Shown in pieces: positions 1 through 5,195 of a stretch of 5,195 bases of DNA. Where the stretch lies: positions 1 to 5,195 of the forward strand of contig VGBQ01000177.1 in NCBI GenBank assembly GCA_016870425.1. Reading direction: 5' to 3'. The notes under the pieces are model-generated. The model was not told where the DNA came from. It ran no database searches and was given only the letters and a program-made list of their open reading frames with translations. Both the position numbers and the translations under genes were made by a program. This stretch comes from Actinomycetota bacterium. Its GTDB lineage: Bacteria > Actinomycetota > Actinomycetes > S36-B12. How positions within the stretch are numbered: position 1 is the first letter of the stretch; every line of letters begins with the position of its first letter.

Positions 1-1
1 G

Positions 2-523
2 TGGGTGCCGGTGACCGGTGGGGTGCTGGCTCTGGGGGCGGTGATCCTGGTGGGCTCGCAGATTGGCCTGACGAATCAGGTGCAGTCGATCTCCTCGCAG
101 GAGCAGGCGCTGGACTTCATCGCCAACCCGATGACTCCGTGCGTGCTGCGGGTGCAGGTGACCCAGCAGGTGATCCAGCAGTTGCCGGCGGAGGTGAGCG
201 TGCCCGCCACCTTGCAGGCGACGGACCTGGACCGGCGCTGCCCCCCGATGATCAACTTCGCCTCGGACGTGCTCGTGCAGCAACAGCGCTTCGAAGAGGC
301 CAACTCGTATACGGCCGACGGCGTGGAGTTTGACCCGCTGTTTGACCTGGCGTGGGTGCTGCGGGCTCGCTACTACCTCGGGACCGGGGACATCCCTGCG
401 GCGGAGGCTGCCGCGGAGGAAGCCAAGCGGGTGCAGGCGCTGTATCCCGAGGGGTCGGCCGATCCGGCGCTGGTTGAGACCCTGGTCAATGATGTTGAGC
501 TGGCTAAGGAGCAGGCGGGTTAG
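2..523 (+). CDS. C-terminal part of a membrane protein, probably O-antigen ligase/polymerase-like with a TPR tail (5' end outside window)
   Basis: The frame is open from the window's left edge to a TAG at 521-523, so the true start lies upstream. About 174 codons are visible. The first roughly 20 residues form a hydrophobic stretch (GGVLALGAVILVGSQIG) that reads as a last transmembrane helix. A polar tail of about 150 residues follows. It holds two cysteines (PCVLR and RRCPP, about 33 residues apart) that could form a disulfide if the tail is outside the membrane. Near the end is a helix-turn-helix pattern resembling a TPR unit (DLAWVLRARYYLGTGDIPAAEAAAEEA). Membrane polymerases/ligases of the Wzy/WaaL type in actinobacteria can end this way, and the neighbouring glycosyltransferases fit. 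The catalytic membrane core is not visible, so the family assignment is inference. It could be another polytopic protein with a TPR tail. That it is a real coding tail is well supported; the function is moderate at best. Confidence 0.6.
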   Translation, partial: WVPVTGGVLALGAVILVGSQIGLTNQVQSISSQEQALDFIANPMTPCVLRVQVTQQVIQQLPAEVSVPATLQATDLDRRCPPMINFASDVLVQQQRFEEANSYTADGVEFDPLFDLAWVLRARYYLGTGDIPAAEAAAEEAKRVQALYPEGSADPALVETLVNDVELAKEQAG

Positions 524-542
524 TTGAGCTCAATTGCACTTC

Positions 543-567
543 CCCTAGCAGAACTACGTCTGTAGGG
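543..567. terminator. Possible shared hairpin between convergent 3' ends
   Basis: The arms CCCTA-G-CAGA (543-552) and TCTG-TAGGG (559-567) pair over nine base pairs with one bulged G and a six-base loop. The hairpin starts 20 bp after the stop of the left-hand gene and overlaps the last codons of the minus-strand PGBD remnant. A 10-bp perfect palindrome, TTGAGCTCAA, precedes it at 524-533. Position and structure suit a bidirectional terminator. There is no T-tract on either side, so a classical intrinsic terminator is not shown. Confidence 0.3.
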
Positions 568-829
568 CAGTCCACGTGATGGGTCCGACCTGCCCGTCGT
601 CCACGACACCGACCAGGCGCTGGAGTTGCTGGACCCCAGCGATGGTCAGAGGGCCATACTGGCCGTCGATGGGCCACGCGTAGCGGACGAACTCGCTCGC
701 CGCATCCGTGCGGCCTGCTTGCATGAATTCCTGATAAGGGGTGGGGTCGACGGCACCGTCTGGCACTACGGTCGGAATGAACGTCTCGCATTTGGCTCGC
801 CCGCGGGCTCCGGAATCTGGGCCTGATCC
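554..829 (-). pseudogene. Peptidoglycan-binding domain (PGBD, PF01471-like) remnant
   Basis: On the minus strand this frame ends at TAG (554-556) and encodes a recognisable PG_binding_1 repeat at its C-terminus: WPIDGQYGPLTIAGVQQLQR, then DDGQVGPITWTALQ. Both carry the family's DGxxGPxT pattern, and the domain normally binds peptidoglycan non-catalytically at the end of wall hydrolases or other exported wall proteins. The frame is open back to 829 but has no ATG. The only usual start is a GTG at 764-766 with no Shine-Dalgarno, giving 70 residues without a signal peptide or catalytic domain. The adjacent minus-strand frame is open from 936 to 769 and reads like a coding linker (PSADEDQAQIPEPAGEPN), so the parent gene may have lost one base near 785-800. 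I therefore favour a decayed gene. A tiny free-standing GTG-started PGBD protein at 554-766 is the alternative. Confidence 0.6.
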
Positions 830-959
830 TCATCGGCGCTTGGGACTATCCCTGCAGCGAGTTGAGGCGGTCTGGATAGGTGACATTCTCCGTTGGTCCC
901 GCAAGGAACGCTCCAAAGTGACCTGGTCGGCCTAGATCACCGGATCCGAAGGGGCACGG

Positions 960-987
960 TTGTCCGCCGTAGCGATCGATTGATAAC
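960..987 (+). promoter_or_regulatory. Weak sigma70-type promoter candidate upstream of the propeller/FN3 gene
   Basis: TTGTCC at 960-965 and GATAAC at 982-987 are separated by 16 bp and each match four of six positions of the TTGACA/TATAAT consensus. They lie about 50-75 bp upstream of the ATG at 1036. No start site is known and such matches occur by chance, so this is only the best candidate in the gap. Confidence 0.2.
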
Positions 988-1035
988 CAACCTCGGCGGT
1001 GCAATTCCCATGAGTCTTTGAGTTGGGCGGTCCAC

Positions 1036-3033
1036 ATGTTTGTGAGGAATCCAGTCAGATTCCTGGCCGTGGCGTCGGCCGCTTGCTGCGTTGCCGGGCT
1101 CGTCACCTTCCCCGCGATGACTCAGCCCGTGGCCGCCGCACCCCCTGTGACGATCGTGGCGGAGTTCCCGCTACCGGGGGCCGGAACCGGTGGCAATCGA
1201 CCTATCACGGTGGCTGGCGCGACTGTCTTCACCGCAGACAGCGCCAATATCTACGCGATGGACGTGGATCGACTCGCGCTCGACGACACCATCCCTCTGC
1301 CCGCAGGCCTGTCCTCGCCTGCGGCTGCCATGACCCTCGATGACACCGCGTTCTTCGCCTACGGATCACGGGACCTCGTAGCAATCAACAGCGTGACCAG
1401 TGCGGTCACCGTCATCGAGAACGTTTGCGGCACGGGAGGGACGATCACTCCGTGGCTGAACACGCACGCAGGCAAGGTCTACGTCGGCTGCGACACGGCC
1501 AACTACGTGACTCGTGTCGACGCGGCGACTCTCACCGTCGACGATAGCTTCGCCACAGGCACTCAGAACAAGGGCATCGCCTTCGTCGGGACTTTTGCCT
1601 ACGTGGCAAATGACGGCTCAAACTCGGTCACACCGGTCGACCTGACCACAGATCCGCCTACGCCGGGTGCAGCCATTCCCGTCGGATCTCGGCCTCACGG
1701 CATCGCCTCTTTCGACGACACGCTCTTCGTGACGAACTTCAGCTCCAATAGCGTGTCAATTATCAGGACAAACCCGGCGCCAGCGGCCGTCACGGCCACG
1801 CCTTCCATCACAACAGGCGCCCTTGGTCCCACGTTCATCGTCCCCTGCGGGACCGGCATGTATGTCGCTGGTCGTGGATCGAACAGTACGACGGTTTCAG
1901 TGAATCCTGTGACCGGAGCGACCACAAACATCCTCAATTCGGTTTCTGATCCTCACCGGGCAGGAGCAGATCAGGGGTACCTCTACATTCTGAGCCTCAA
2001 CGGTCGCGGAGTTAGCATCATCGACTGCTCTACACGCACATTGGCACAAAGCCTCACCCTGAGTGCCCCTGGTGATTGGGGCAACTACATCGCCTTCAGC
2101 CCCTACCGCGCGTTCGTGACGACCATCAACGGATACCTCGCCATCATCCAGACGAGCCCAGTCACCGCCCCCGGCGCACCGACCTCGCCGATCGCTACCG
2201 CCGGCGACACCCAGGCGACGATTTCCTGGAGCCGCCCATCAAGCACCGGTGGCAGTGCACTCACGGGCTACCGCATCGAGTGGTCGGACAACTCCAGCGT
2301 CGGACCTTGGGACGACTCAGTCGTTGTCGGCGATGTCACCACAAGCACCGTCACCGGACTCGCCAACGGGAGCACGTACTGGTTCCGAGTGGCAGCCATT
2401 AACGCCGTGGGCACCGGCGCTGACTCGGCGAGCACCTCGGCCGTGACCCCCGCCGCGCCTCCCGGCCCTAATCCGCCGGCACCTGCGGTCCCTGCCTCAG
2501 CTCCACAGGATGTCGTTGCCATCGCGGGTGATGCGTCGGCGTCGGTGTCGTGGTCGGCTCCGGCGTCGTCGGGGTCGTTTGCGGTGTCGAACTATCTGGT
2601 GACGTCGTCTCCTAGTGGGCGGACGTGTCTGACGGCCTCGCTGTCGTGCTCGGTGGCTGACTTGTCGAATGGCACGGCGTACACCTTCACGGTGAAGGCG
2701 TTGACTGGCGCTGGCTGGTCGGCGGCCTCAGACCCGTCGAATGCGGTGACCCCTGTCGCTGCTCCCAAGCCGTCGATCACGATCACGGGCTTGCGCGCCG
2801 GTGATCGGATCGCGGTCAGCGGCACCACGACCGGCTTTGGCATGGGCGGGGAGTTGAAGCCGTGGATCCGCCCGACAGGCAAGGACTCCTTCACCCAGGG
2901 AGTCGCGACGATCCTGGTGGGCATGGGCGGCACCTTCGAGTGGGGCCGGCGAGCGGGCAAGCAGGTCAGCGTCTACGTCGCCACTCCGGACGGTTCGGTG
3001 CGGTCGAACACCGTGACTATCCGGGGCCGCTGA
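1036..3033 (+). CDS. Secreted beta-propeller (YncE/NHL-like) protein with two FN3 domains and a C-terminal beta domain
   Basis: This is a 665-residue exported protein of unknown precise function. The ATG at 1036 is chosen because it gives a clean Sec signal peptide: a basic start (FVRNPVR), a hydrophobic core (FLAVASAACCVAGLV) and an AxA-type site near QPVAAA. A TTG at 1018 would add six residues; neither start has a strong ribosome binding site. Residues about 40-373 form repeated blades of the YncE/NHL type, seen in units such as VYVGCDTANYVTRVDAATLT, AYVANDGSNSVTPVDL, LFVTNFSSNSVSII and LYILSLNGRGVSIID. FN3 domain 1 covers about 379-472 (TISWSRP, GYRIEW, GLANGSTYWFRVAAIN). A Pro-rich linker follows, then FN3 domain 2 at about 488-574 (SVSWSAP, LSNGTAYTFTVKA). 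The last 88 residues form a separate Gly-rich beta domain ending SNTVTIRGR. No LPXTG motif or terminal membrane helix is seen, so release or non-covalent wall binding is likely. Codon use changes sharply at FN3 domain 2. Family knowledge suggests ligand or glycan binding; the partner is unknown. Confidence 0.88.
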   Translation: MFVRNPVRFLAVASAACCVAGLVTFPAMTQPVAAAPPVTIVAEFPLPGAGTGGNRPITVAGATVFTADSANIYAMDVDRLALDDTIPLPAGLSSPAAAMTLDDTAFFAYGSRDLVAINSVTSAVTVIENVCGTGGTITPWLNTHAGKVYVGCDTANYVTRVDAATLTVDDSFATGTQNKGIAFVGTFAYVANDGSNSVTPVDLTTDPPTPGAAIPVGSRPHGIASFDDTLFVTNFSSNSVSIIRTNPAPAAVTATPSITTGALGPTFIVPCGTGMYVAGRGSNSTTVSVNPVTGATTNILNSVSDPHRAGADQGYLYILSLNGRGVSIIDCSTRTLAQSLTLSAPGDWGNYIAFSPYRAFVTTINGYLAIIQTSPVTAPGAPTSPIATAGDTQATISWSRPSSTGGSALTGYRIEWSDNSSVGPWDDSVVVGDVTTSTVTGLANGSTYWFRVAAINAVGTGADSASTSAVTPAAPPGPNPPAPAVPASAPQDVVAIAGDASASVSWSAPASSGSFAVSNYLVTSSPSGRTCLTASLSCSVADLSNGTAYTFTVKALTGAGWSAASDPSNAVTPVAAPKPSITITGLRAGDRIAVSGTTTGFGMGGELKPWIRPTGKDSFTQGVATILVGMGGTFEWGRRAGKQVSVYVATPDGSVRSNTVTIRGR

Positions 3034-3901
3034 TCCTGGTCCACTCGGGCGGAATGAGCCCCTCGATGGTCGGGCCGTTGGCGAACCAGGGGTCGGGCGC
3101 GATGACCGGCGTGCCCTTGGCGGCCATCCAGGCTCCCCACCAACTGAAGGTGGAGTTGGCGATGACGACGGCGGCCGCATGACTGATGGCCAGCATCTCC
3201 GTGGCCGGGCCGTCGGGCGATGTGACGGGCTCGGCGTCGGCGGCGTACCGACCGAGTGCTAAGCGCGCGATCTCCGGCTCGTCGGAGAAGAGCCAGAGGG
3301 GACCGTCGGTGCCCTCGCTTCGCAGTCGCTCGATCGCCGGCTCGTAGTACGCGGGCCCGAGAAGTCCGAACTCACTCACCTTCGCGTAGTCGCCGCGCCG
3401 GACGTGCACAGCCAGCGGTCGCTCCTGCTGTGCGCGCTCGCTGATCTCCTCGAGCCAGGTGCTGGGCTGCTTGAGAGTCGGCCGGTGCGGGTAGCCACTA
3501 TCGACGGCGTTCTGCACGGTTCGCCACGACTGGAAGTAGCCGCGCAGTCGAGTGCCGGGAGGTTGCTGCAGCAGCGTCGGATCATGGCCGACGCCGGGGG
3601 CTTCATGAATGCGCATCGGCTTGCGCAGCACGGGGATATCGCGCAGGGCCTTGGCGACAGCGCGACCGGGAATGGTGCCGGGGGCGGAGAGTCTGGCCTT
3701 GAGGCTGTTGTTCGGTATCCACTCGCCGGGCAGGTCAAAGCGCAGGATTTCGATGCCGTGGTCGGTGATGCCGTGGCGCGTCCACGAAGTATCGAGGCGC
3801 AGAGTCGTCTTGTGACGTGCCGCGAGTGCGGCGCCGGCGTAGTAGCCGAAGAGTTGGTTGCCCAGGCCGCCGATCAGTCGCACGGTTATCGGCTGAGCCA
3901 T
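3017..3901 (-). CDS. GT11-family alpha-1,2-fucosyltransferase
   Basis: The protein of 294 residues should transfer fucose from GDP-fucose to galactose (or a similar sugar) on a growing surface glycan, at the cytoplasmic side. The GT11 motifs are present in order: N-terminal GGLGNQLF (residues 11-18), GYFQSW (121-126), the nucleotide-sugar motif HVRRGDY (166-172), FSDEPEI (205-211) and the C-terminal NSTFSWWGAW (249-258). The length is normal for the family. I chose the ATG at 3899-3901 because the family begins with a short strand immediately before GGLGNQ. The frame is open upstream to 4000, but those 33 residues (rich in Thr, Pro and Arg) resemble no GT11 N-terminus. There is no clear Shine-Dalgarno. 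A TACCCT element six bases before the ATG could serve a leaderless transcript, but no good -35 accompanies it. It is the only intact gene on the minus strand here, and its 3' end overlaps the end of the propeller/FN3 gene by 17 bp. Acceptor specificity cannot be read from sequence. Confidence 0.93.
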   Translation of the reverse strand: MAQPITVRLIGGLGNQLFGYYAGAALAARHKTTLRLDTSWTRHGITDHGIEILRFDLPGEWIPNNSLKARLSAPGTIPGRAVAKALRDIPVLRKPMRIHEAPGVGHDPTLLQQPPGTRLRGYFQSWRTVQNAVDSGYPHRPTLKQPSTWLEEISERAQQERPLAVHVRRGDYAKVSEFGLLGPAYYEPAIERLRSEGTDGPLWLFSDEPEIARLALGRYAADAEPVTSPDGPATEMLAISHAAAVVIANSTFSWWGAWMAAKGTPVIAPDPWFANGPTIEGLIPPEWTRISGPG

Positions 3902-3999
3902 GGGACGAGGGTATTGCCTGTGGACGGCACCGGTCGGATTCTCGGGGCTTGGCGTGAAGATGCGGGAGTGGGTGACTTCCCCAGTAGGTCCGCGAGTCA

Positions 4000-4209
4000 T
4001 TGCTCAGGCTGCTTCAGCGCGAGCCCCTGGGCTATCGCATCATGCGATCGAGGGGTAGCCACAGGACTCTTGCTGCAGAAGGCCGCCCAAGCATCCTCTT
4101 CGTTTTCCATGGTTCGAGGAGCCTGCCTGGCTGGATGGTCAGGCGTGTCTTGACTCAGCAGGTCGGACGGACGGATGCTGAAGCCCTGCGGCTCGTTAAG
4201 GAGGGGTGA
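4000..4209 (+). CDS. hicA: HicA-family toxin (mRNA interferase) of a type II toxin-antitoxin pair
   Basis: The 69-residue product has the layout of HicA, a small dsRBD-fold ribonuclease that cleaves mRNA when not held by HicB. It shows an N-terminal helix (LRLLQREPLGYRI), the RGSHR signature with the expected catalytic His at residue 21 (codon 4060-4062), a short strand (ILFVFHG), the SLPGWMVRRVL helix typical of the family's P-x-GT-L-R-x-I region, and a last helix (DAEALRLVKEG). The only usual start is TTG at 4000. A stop (TAG, 3985-3987) lies four codons further up, and the residues between (VRES) already look like the start of HicA helix 1, so the native start may be altered. No Shine-Dalgarno stands at a good distance. 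The stop TGA (4207-4209) lies two bases before the hicB ATG. It runs divergently from the fucosyltransferase, with 98 bp between starts and no convincing promoter there. Confidence 0.75.
   Translation: MLRLLQREPLGYRIMRSRGSHRTLAAEGRPSILFVFHGSRSLPGWMVRRVLTQQVGRTDAEALRLVKEG
4199..4204 (+). promoter_or_regulatory. Strong Shine-Dalgarno for hicB inside the hicA 3' end
   Basis: AGGAGG sits seven bases before the ATG at 4212 and within the last codons of hicA. It is the best ribosome binding site in the window. It decides the hicB start in favour of ATG 4212 over the in-frame GTG at 4206, which overlaps the hicA stop. It suggests that antitoxin translation is efficient and coupled to that of the toxin. 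Confidence 0.8.
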
Positions 4210-4211
4210 CG

Positions 4212-4409
4212 ATGCAGTCGGTCACCGTGTTCTACCGGCTCCAGGGTGGCTATTGGGGTGCGGAGTGCCCGCAGGTGCCACAGCTTGTCGCGGGGGACGC
4301 CTCTCTCACGGACCTCGTGGGCTTGGTGCACACAGCCCTTCGTGACTTCACGGGCATGGCGGACCTCGAGATCACGGATGTCATCGAGGAGTCTGCGGGA
4401 ATCGGCTGA
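4212..4409 (+). CDS. hicB: HicB-family antitoxin, short form
   Basis: The 65-residue product matches the N-terminal partial RNase H-like fold of HicB antitoxins, which bind and neutralise HicA. Strand 1 (SVTVFYRLQGGYW) leads into GAECPQVPQLVAGDASLTDL, the counterpart of the usual W-x-AECPELPG-x2-A-x-GDT-x-EEA signature. An amphipathic helix follows (LVGLVHTALRDFTG), then a short acidic tail. There is no room for the ribbon-helix-helix or HTH domain of longer HicB proteins, so it probably neutralises the toxin without a DNA-binding domain of its own. The usual Gly after the Pro is replaced by Gln (PQVPQLV). It follows hicA by two bases with a strong Shine-Dalgarno. The glycosyltransferase GTG begins 38 bases after its stop. 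Confidence 0.78.
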   Translation: MQSVTVFYRLQGGYWGAECPQVPQLVAGDASLTDLVGLVHTALRDFTGMADLEITDVIEESAGIG

Positions 4410-4447
4410 CGACCTGTGCCTGCCCGGCACATGGCACGCTTGACCCT

Positions 4448-5195
4448 GTGAAGGTCCTCCACGTCATCGCCAGGGTCAACCTGGGTGGCACCGCTCGCTG
4501 GTTGGAGACCCTCACGGCCGAGCAGGTGGCGGCCGGCCAGGAGGTCGTGGTCGCCACCGGCCACGTCCAGGGCGATGAGATCGAGGATCCCGGGGCGGCC
4601 ACCATGCCGCTCGTCCGCCTCGACCGGCTCGGCCGGGCCGTCTCCCCGTTCGACGATCTCGTGGCCCTGCGCGAAGTGCGCGACCTCATCGGCGACCTGC
4701 AGCCGGATGTCGTCAACACGCATACGGCGAAGGCGGGCATGGTGGGCCGCGCTGCTGCACTATCGCTCGGCCGCCGCCGGCCCGCCCTCGTGCACACCGT
4801 GCACGGCCACCTGCTCAAGGGCTACTTCTCTGGACTCGCCGTACGCGGTATCTCGATGTCGGAGCGACTCATGGCGGCCGCGTCCGACCTCGTGCTGGCG
4901 GCGGGACAGAAGGTGCGTGATGACCTCGTCGCCGCGCGGATCGTCTCGGCCGACAAGGTCGTCGTCGTGCGGCCCGGCGTACGCGATTTCCCGCGGACCG
5001 ATCGCGAGACCGCGCGTGCCGCACTCGGCATCTCGGATCTCGGTGGCGATCGACCCCTGGCCGGATGGCTCGCGCGCGTCGTGCGCGTCAAGCGCCCCGA
5101 TCGACTGGCCGCGGTTGCCAAGGTGACCCCGGAGGTCGACTTCATTGCCGGAGGCGACGGTGCGCTGCGCGCCGGCCTTGACGAGCACGCCTCGC
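4448..5195 (+). CDS. GT4-family (GT-B fold) glycosyltransferase, 3' end outside window
   Basis: A GTG at 4448 opens a frame with no stop through the right edge, giving 249 visible codons. The start (VKVLHVIARVNLGGTARWLE) is the typical first Rossmann strand and glycine loop of GT4 enzymes that act on surface polysaccharides. Other landmarks are DVVNTHTAKAGMVGRAAA (residues 88-105), LVHTVHGHLLKGYFS (114-128), VRPGV (174-178) before the linker, then the second Rossmann domain starting LAGWLARVVRVKRPDRL (204-220) and IAGGDG (233-238). The C-terminal E-x7-E type nucleotide-sugar site is beyond the window. The GTG has no clear Shine-Dalgarno. A 6-bp inverted repeat (TGTGCC/GGCACA, 4415-4431) lies between hicB and this gene. 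Donor and acceptor sugars cannot be assigned. Placement near GT11 and a polymerase-like protein suggests it adds one sugar of the same cell-surface glycan repeat. Confidence 0.92.
   Translation, partial: MKVLHVIARVNLGGTARWLETLTAEQVAAGQEVVVATGHVQGDEIEDPGAATMPLVRLDRLGRAVSPFDDLVALREVRDLIGDLQPDVVNTHTAKAGMVGRAAALSLGRRRPALVHTVHGHLLKGYFSGLAVRGISMSERLMAAASDLVLAAGQKVRDDLVAARIVSADKVVVVRPGVRDFPRTDRETARAALGISDLGGDRPLAGWLARVVRVKRPDRLAAVAKVTPEVDFIAGGDGALRAGLDEHAS

Noticed and set aside
846..1106. Minus-strand frame of 86 codons
   Set aside because: Its first third is antisense to the signal peptide of the propeller gene and the rest has weak third-position bias and no recognised motif. It is not in frame with the PGBD remnant.
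2161..2760. Tandem DNA repeat of the two FN3 domains
   Set aside because: The domains are related as folds but their DNA and residues differ widely, so this is not a recent duplication.
2728..3180. A 150-codon minus-strand frame across the gene junction
   Set aside because: It overlaps both the FN3 tail and the GT11 3' end, both well supported, and its Arg/Pro/Ser-rich product looks like a high-GC shadow.
3902..3999. Divergent promoter region between GT11 and hicA
   Set aside because: I looked for -35/-10 pairs on both strands. Candidates such as TTGGCG with GTGACT (plus) or TACCCT before the GT11 ATG (minus) lack a matching partner element.
3404..4153. A 249-codon plus-strand open frame
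   Set aside because: It lies mostly antisense to the GT11 gene, whose family motifs are unmistakable on the minus strand; its product has no recognisable motif and its end merely crosses the hicA region in another frame.
4415..4431. Inverted repeat TGTGCC/GGCACA between hicB and the GT4 gene
   Set aside because: Six base pairs with a five-base loop and no T-tract is too weak to call a terminator, and it may simply be chance in GC-rich DNA.
4250..4723. A 157-codon minus-strand frame under hicB and the GT4 start
   Set aside because: It is antisense to two genes with family signatures and shows no motif of its own.
4485..5126. A 213-codon plus-strand frame rich in Arg, Ser and Pro
   Set aside because: It is the out-of-frame shadow of the GT4 gene that starts at 4448. 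The GT4 frame has no stop in the window and carries the Rossmann and VHTVHGH motifs.
1..5195. tRNA, rRNA, CRISPR array, transposase or IS ends
   Set aside because: No cloverleaf with CCA-like end, no spaced direct repeats and no transposase-like frame were seen on either strand.

Overview
The window looks like a surface-glycan / cell-envelope locus from a high-GC actinobacterium. The main support is strong G/C preference at third codon positions, use of GTG and TTG starts, a secreted beta-propeller/FN3 protein with a tail of a kind I associate with actinobacterial exported proteins, and family-level resemblance of the glycosyltransferases. I cannot name the genus from the sequence.

Left to right: (1) nt 2-523 (+) is the 3' end of a membrane protein, with one last hydrophobic helix and then an extracytoplasmic tail carrying a TPR-like helical pair. 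It is most like the C-terminus of an O-antigen ligase/polymerase (Wzy/WaaL-like) protein, but the diagnostic core lies outside the window. (2) nt 524-1035 holds no intact gene of normal length. It contains a hairpin near 543-567, a minus-strand peptidoglycan-binding (PGBD) domain remnant (554-829, possibly continuing in another frame to about 936), and a weak promoter candidate for the next gene. (3) nt 1036-3033 (+) encodes a secreted protein: signal peptide, YncE/NHL-like beta-propeller, two FN3 domains and a C-terminal beta-rich domain. Codon choice changes abruptly inside it, near nt 2520. (4) nt 3017-3901 (-) encodes a GT11 alpha-1,2-fucosyltransferase with its family motifs intact; its last codons overlap the end of the propeller gene by 17 bp, tail to tail. 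(5) nt 4000-4409 (+) is a compact hicA-hicB toxin-antitoxin pair. The toxin uses a TTG start or has a damaged 5' end, and hicB has a near-perfect Shine-Dalgarno placed across the toxin's last codons. (6) nt 4448-5195 (+) is the first 249 codons of a GT4/GT-B glycosyltransferase that runs off the right edge.

Taken together, the polymerase-like protein, GT11, GT4 and the two wall/surface proteins suggest synthesis and display of a fucose-containing cell-surface polysaccharide. The PGBD remnant and hicAB cassette mark it as an accessory, rearranging region. The functional link is inferred from gene order and family, not demonstrated.
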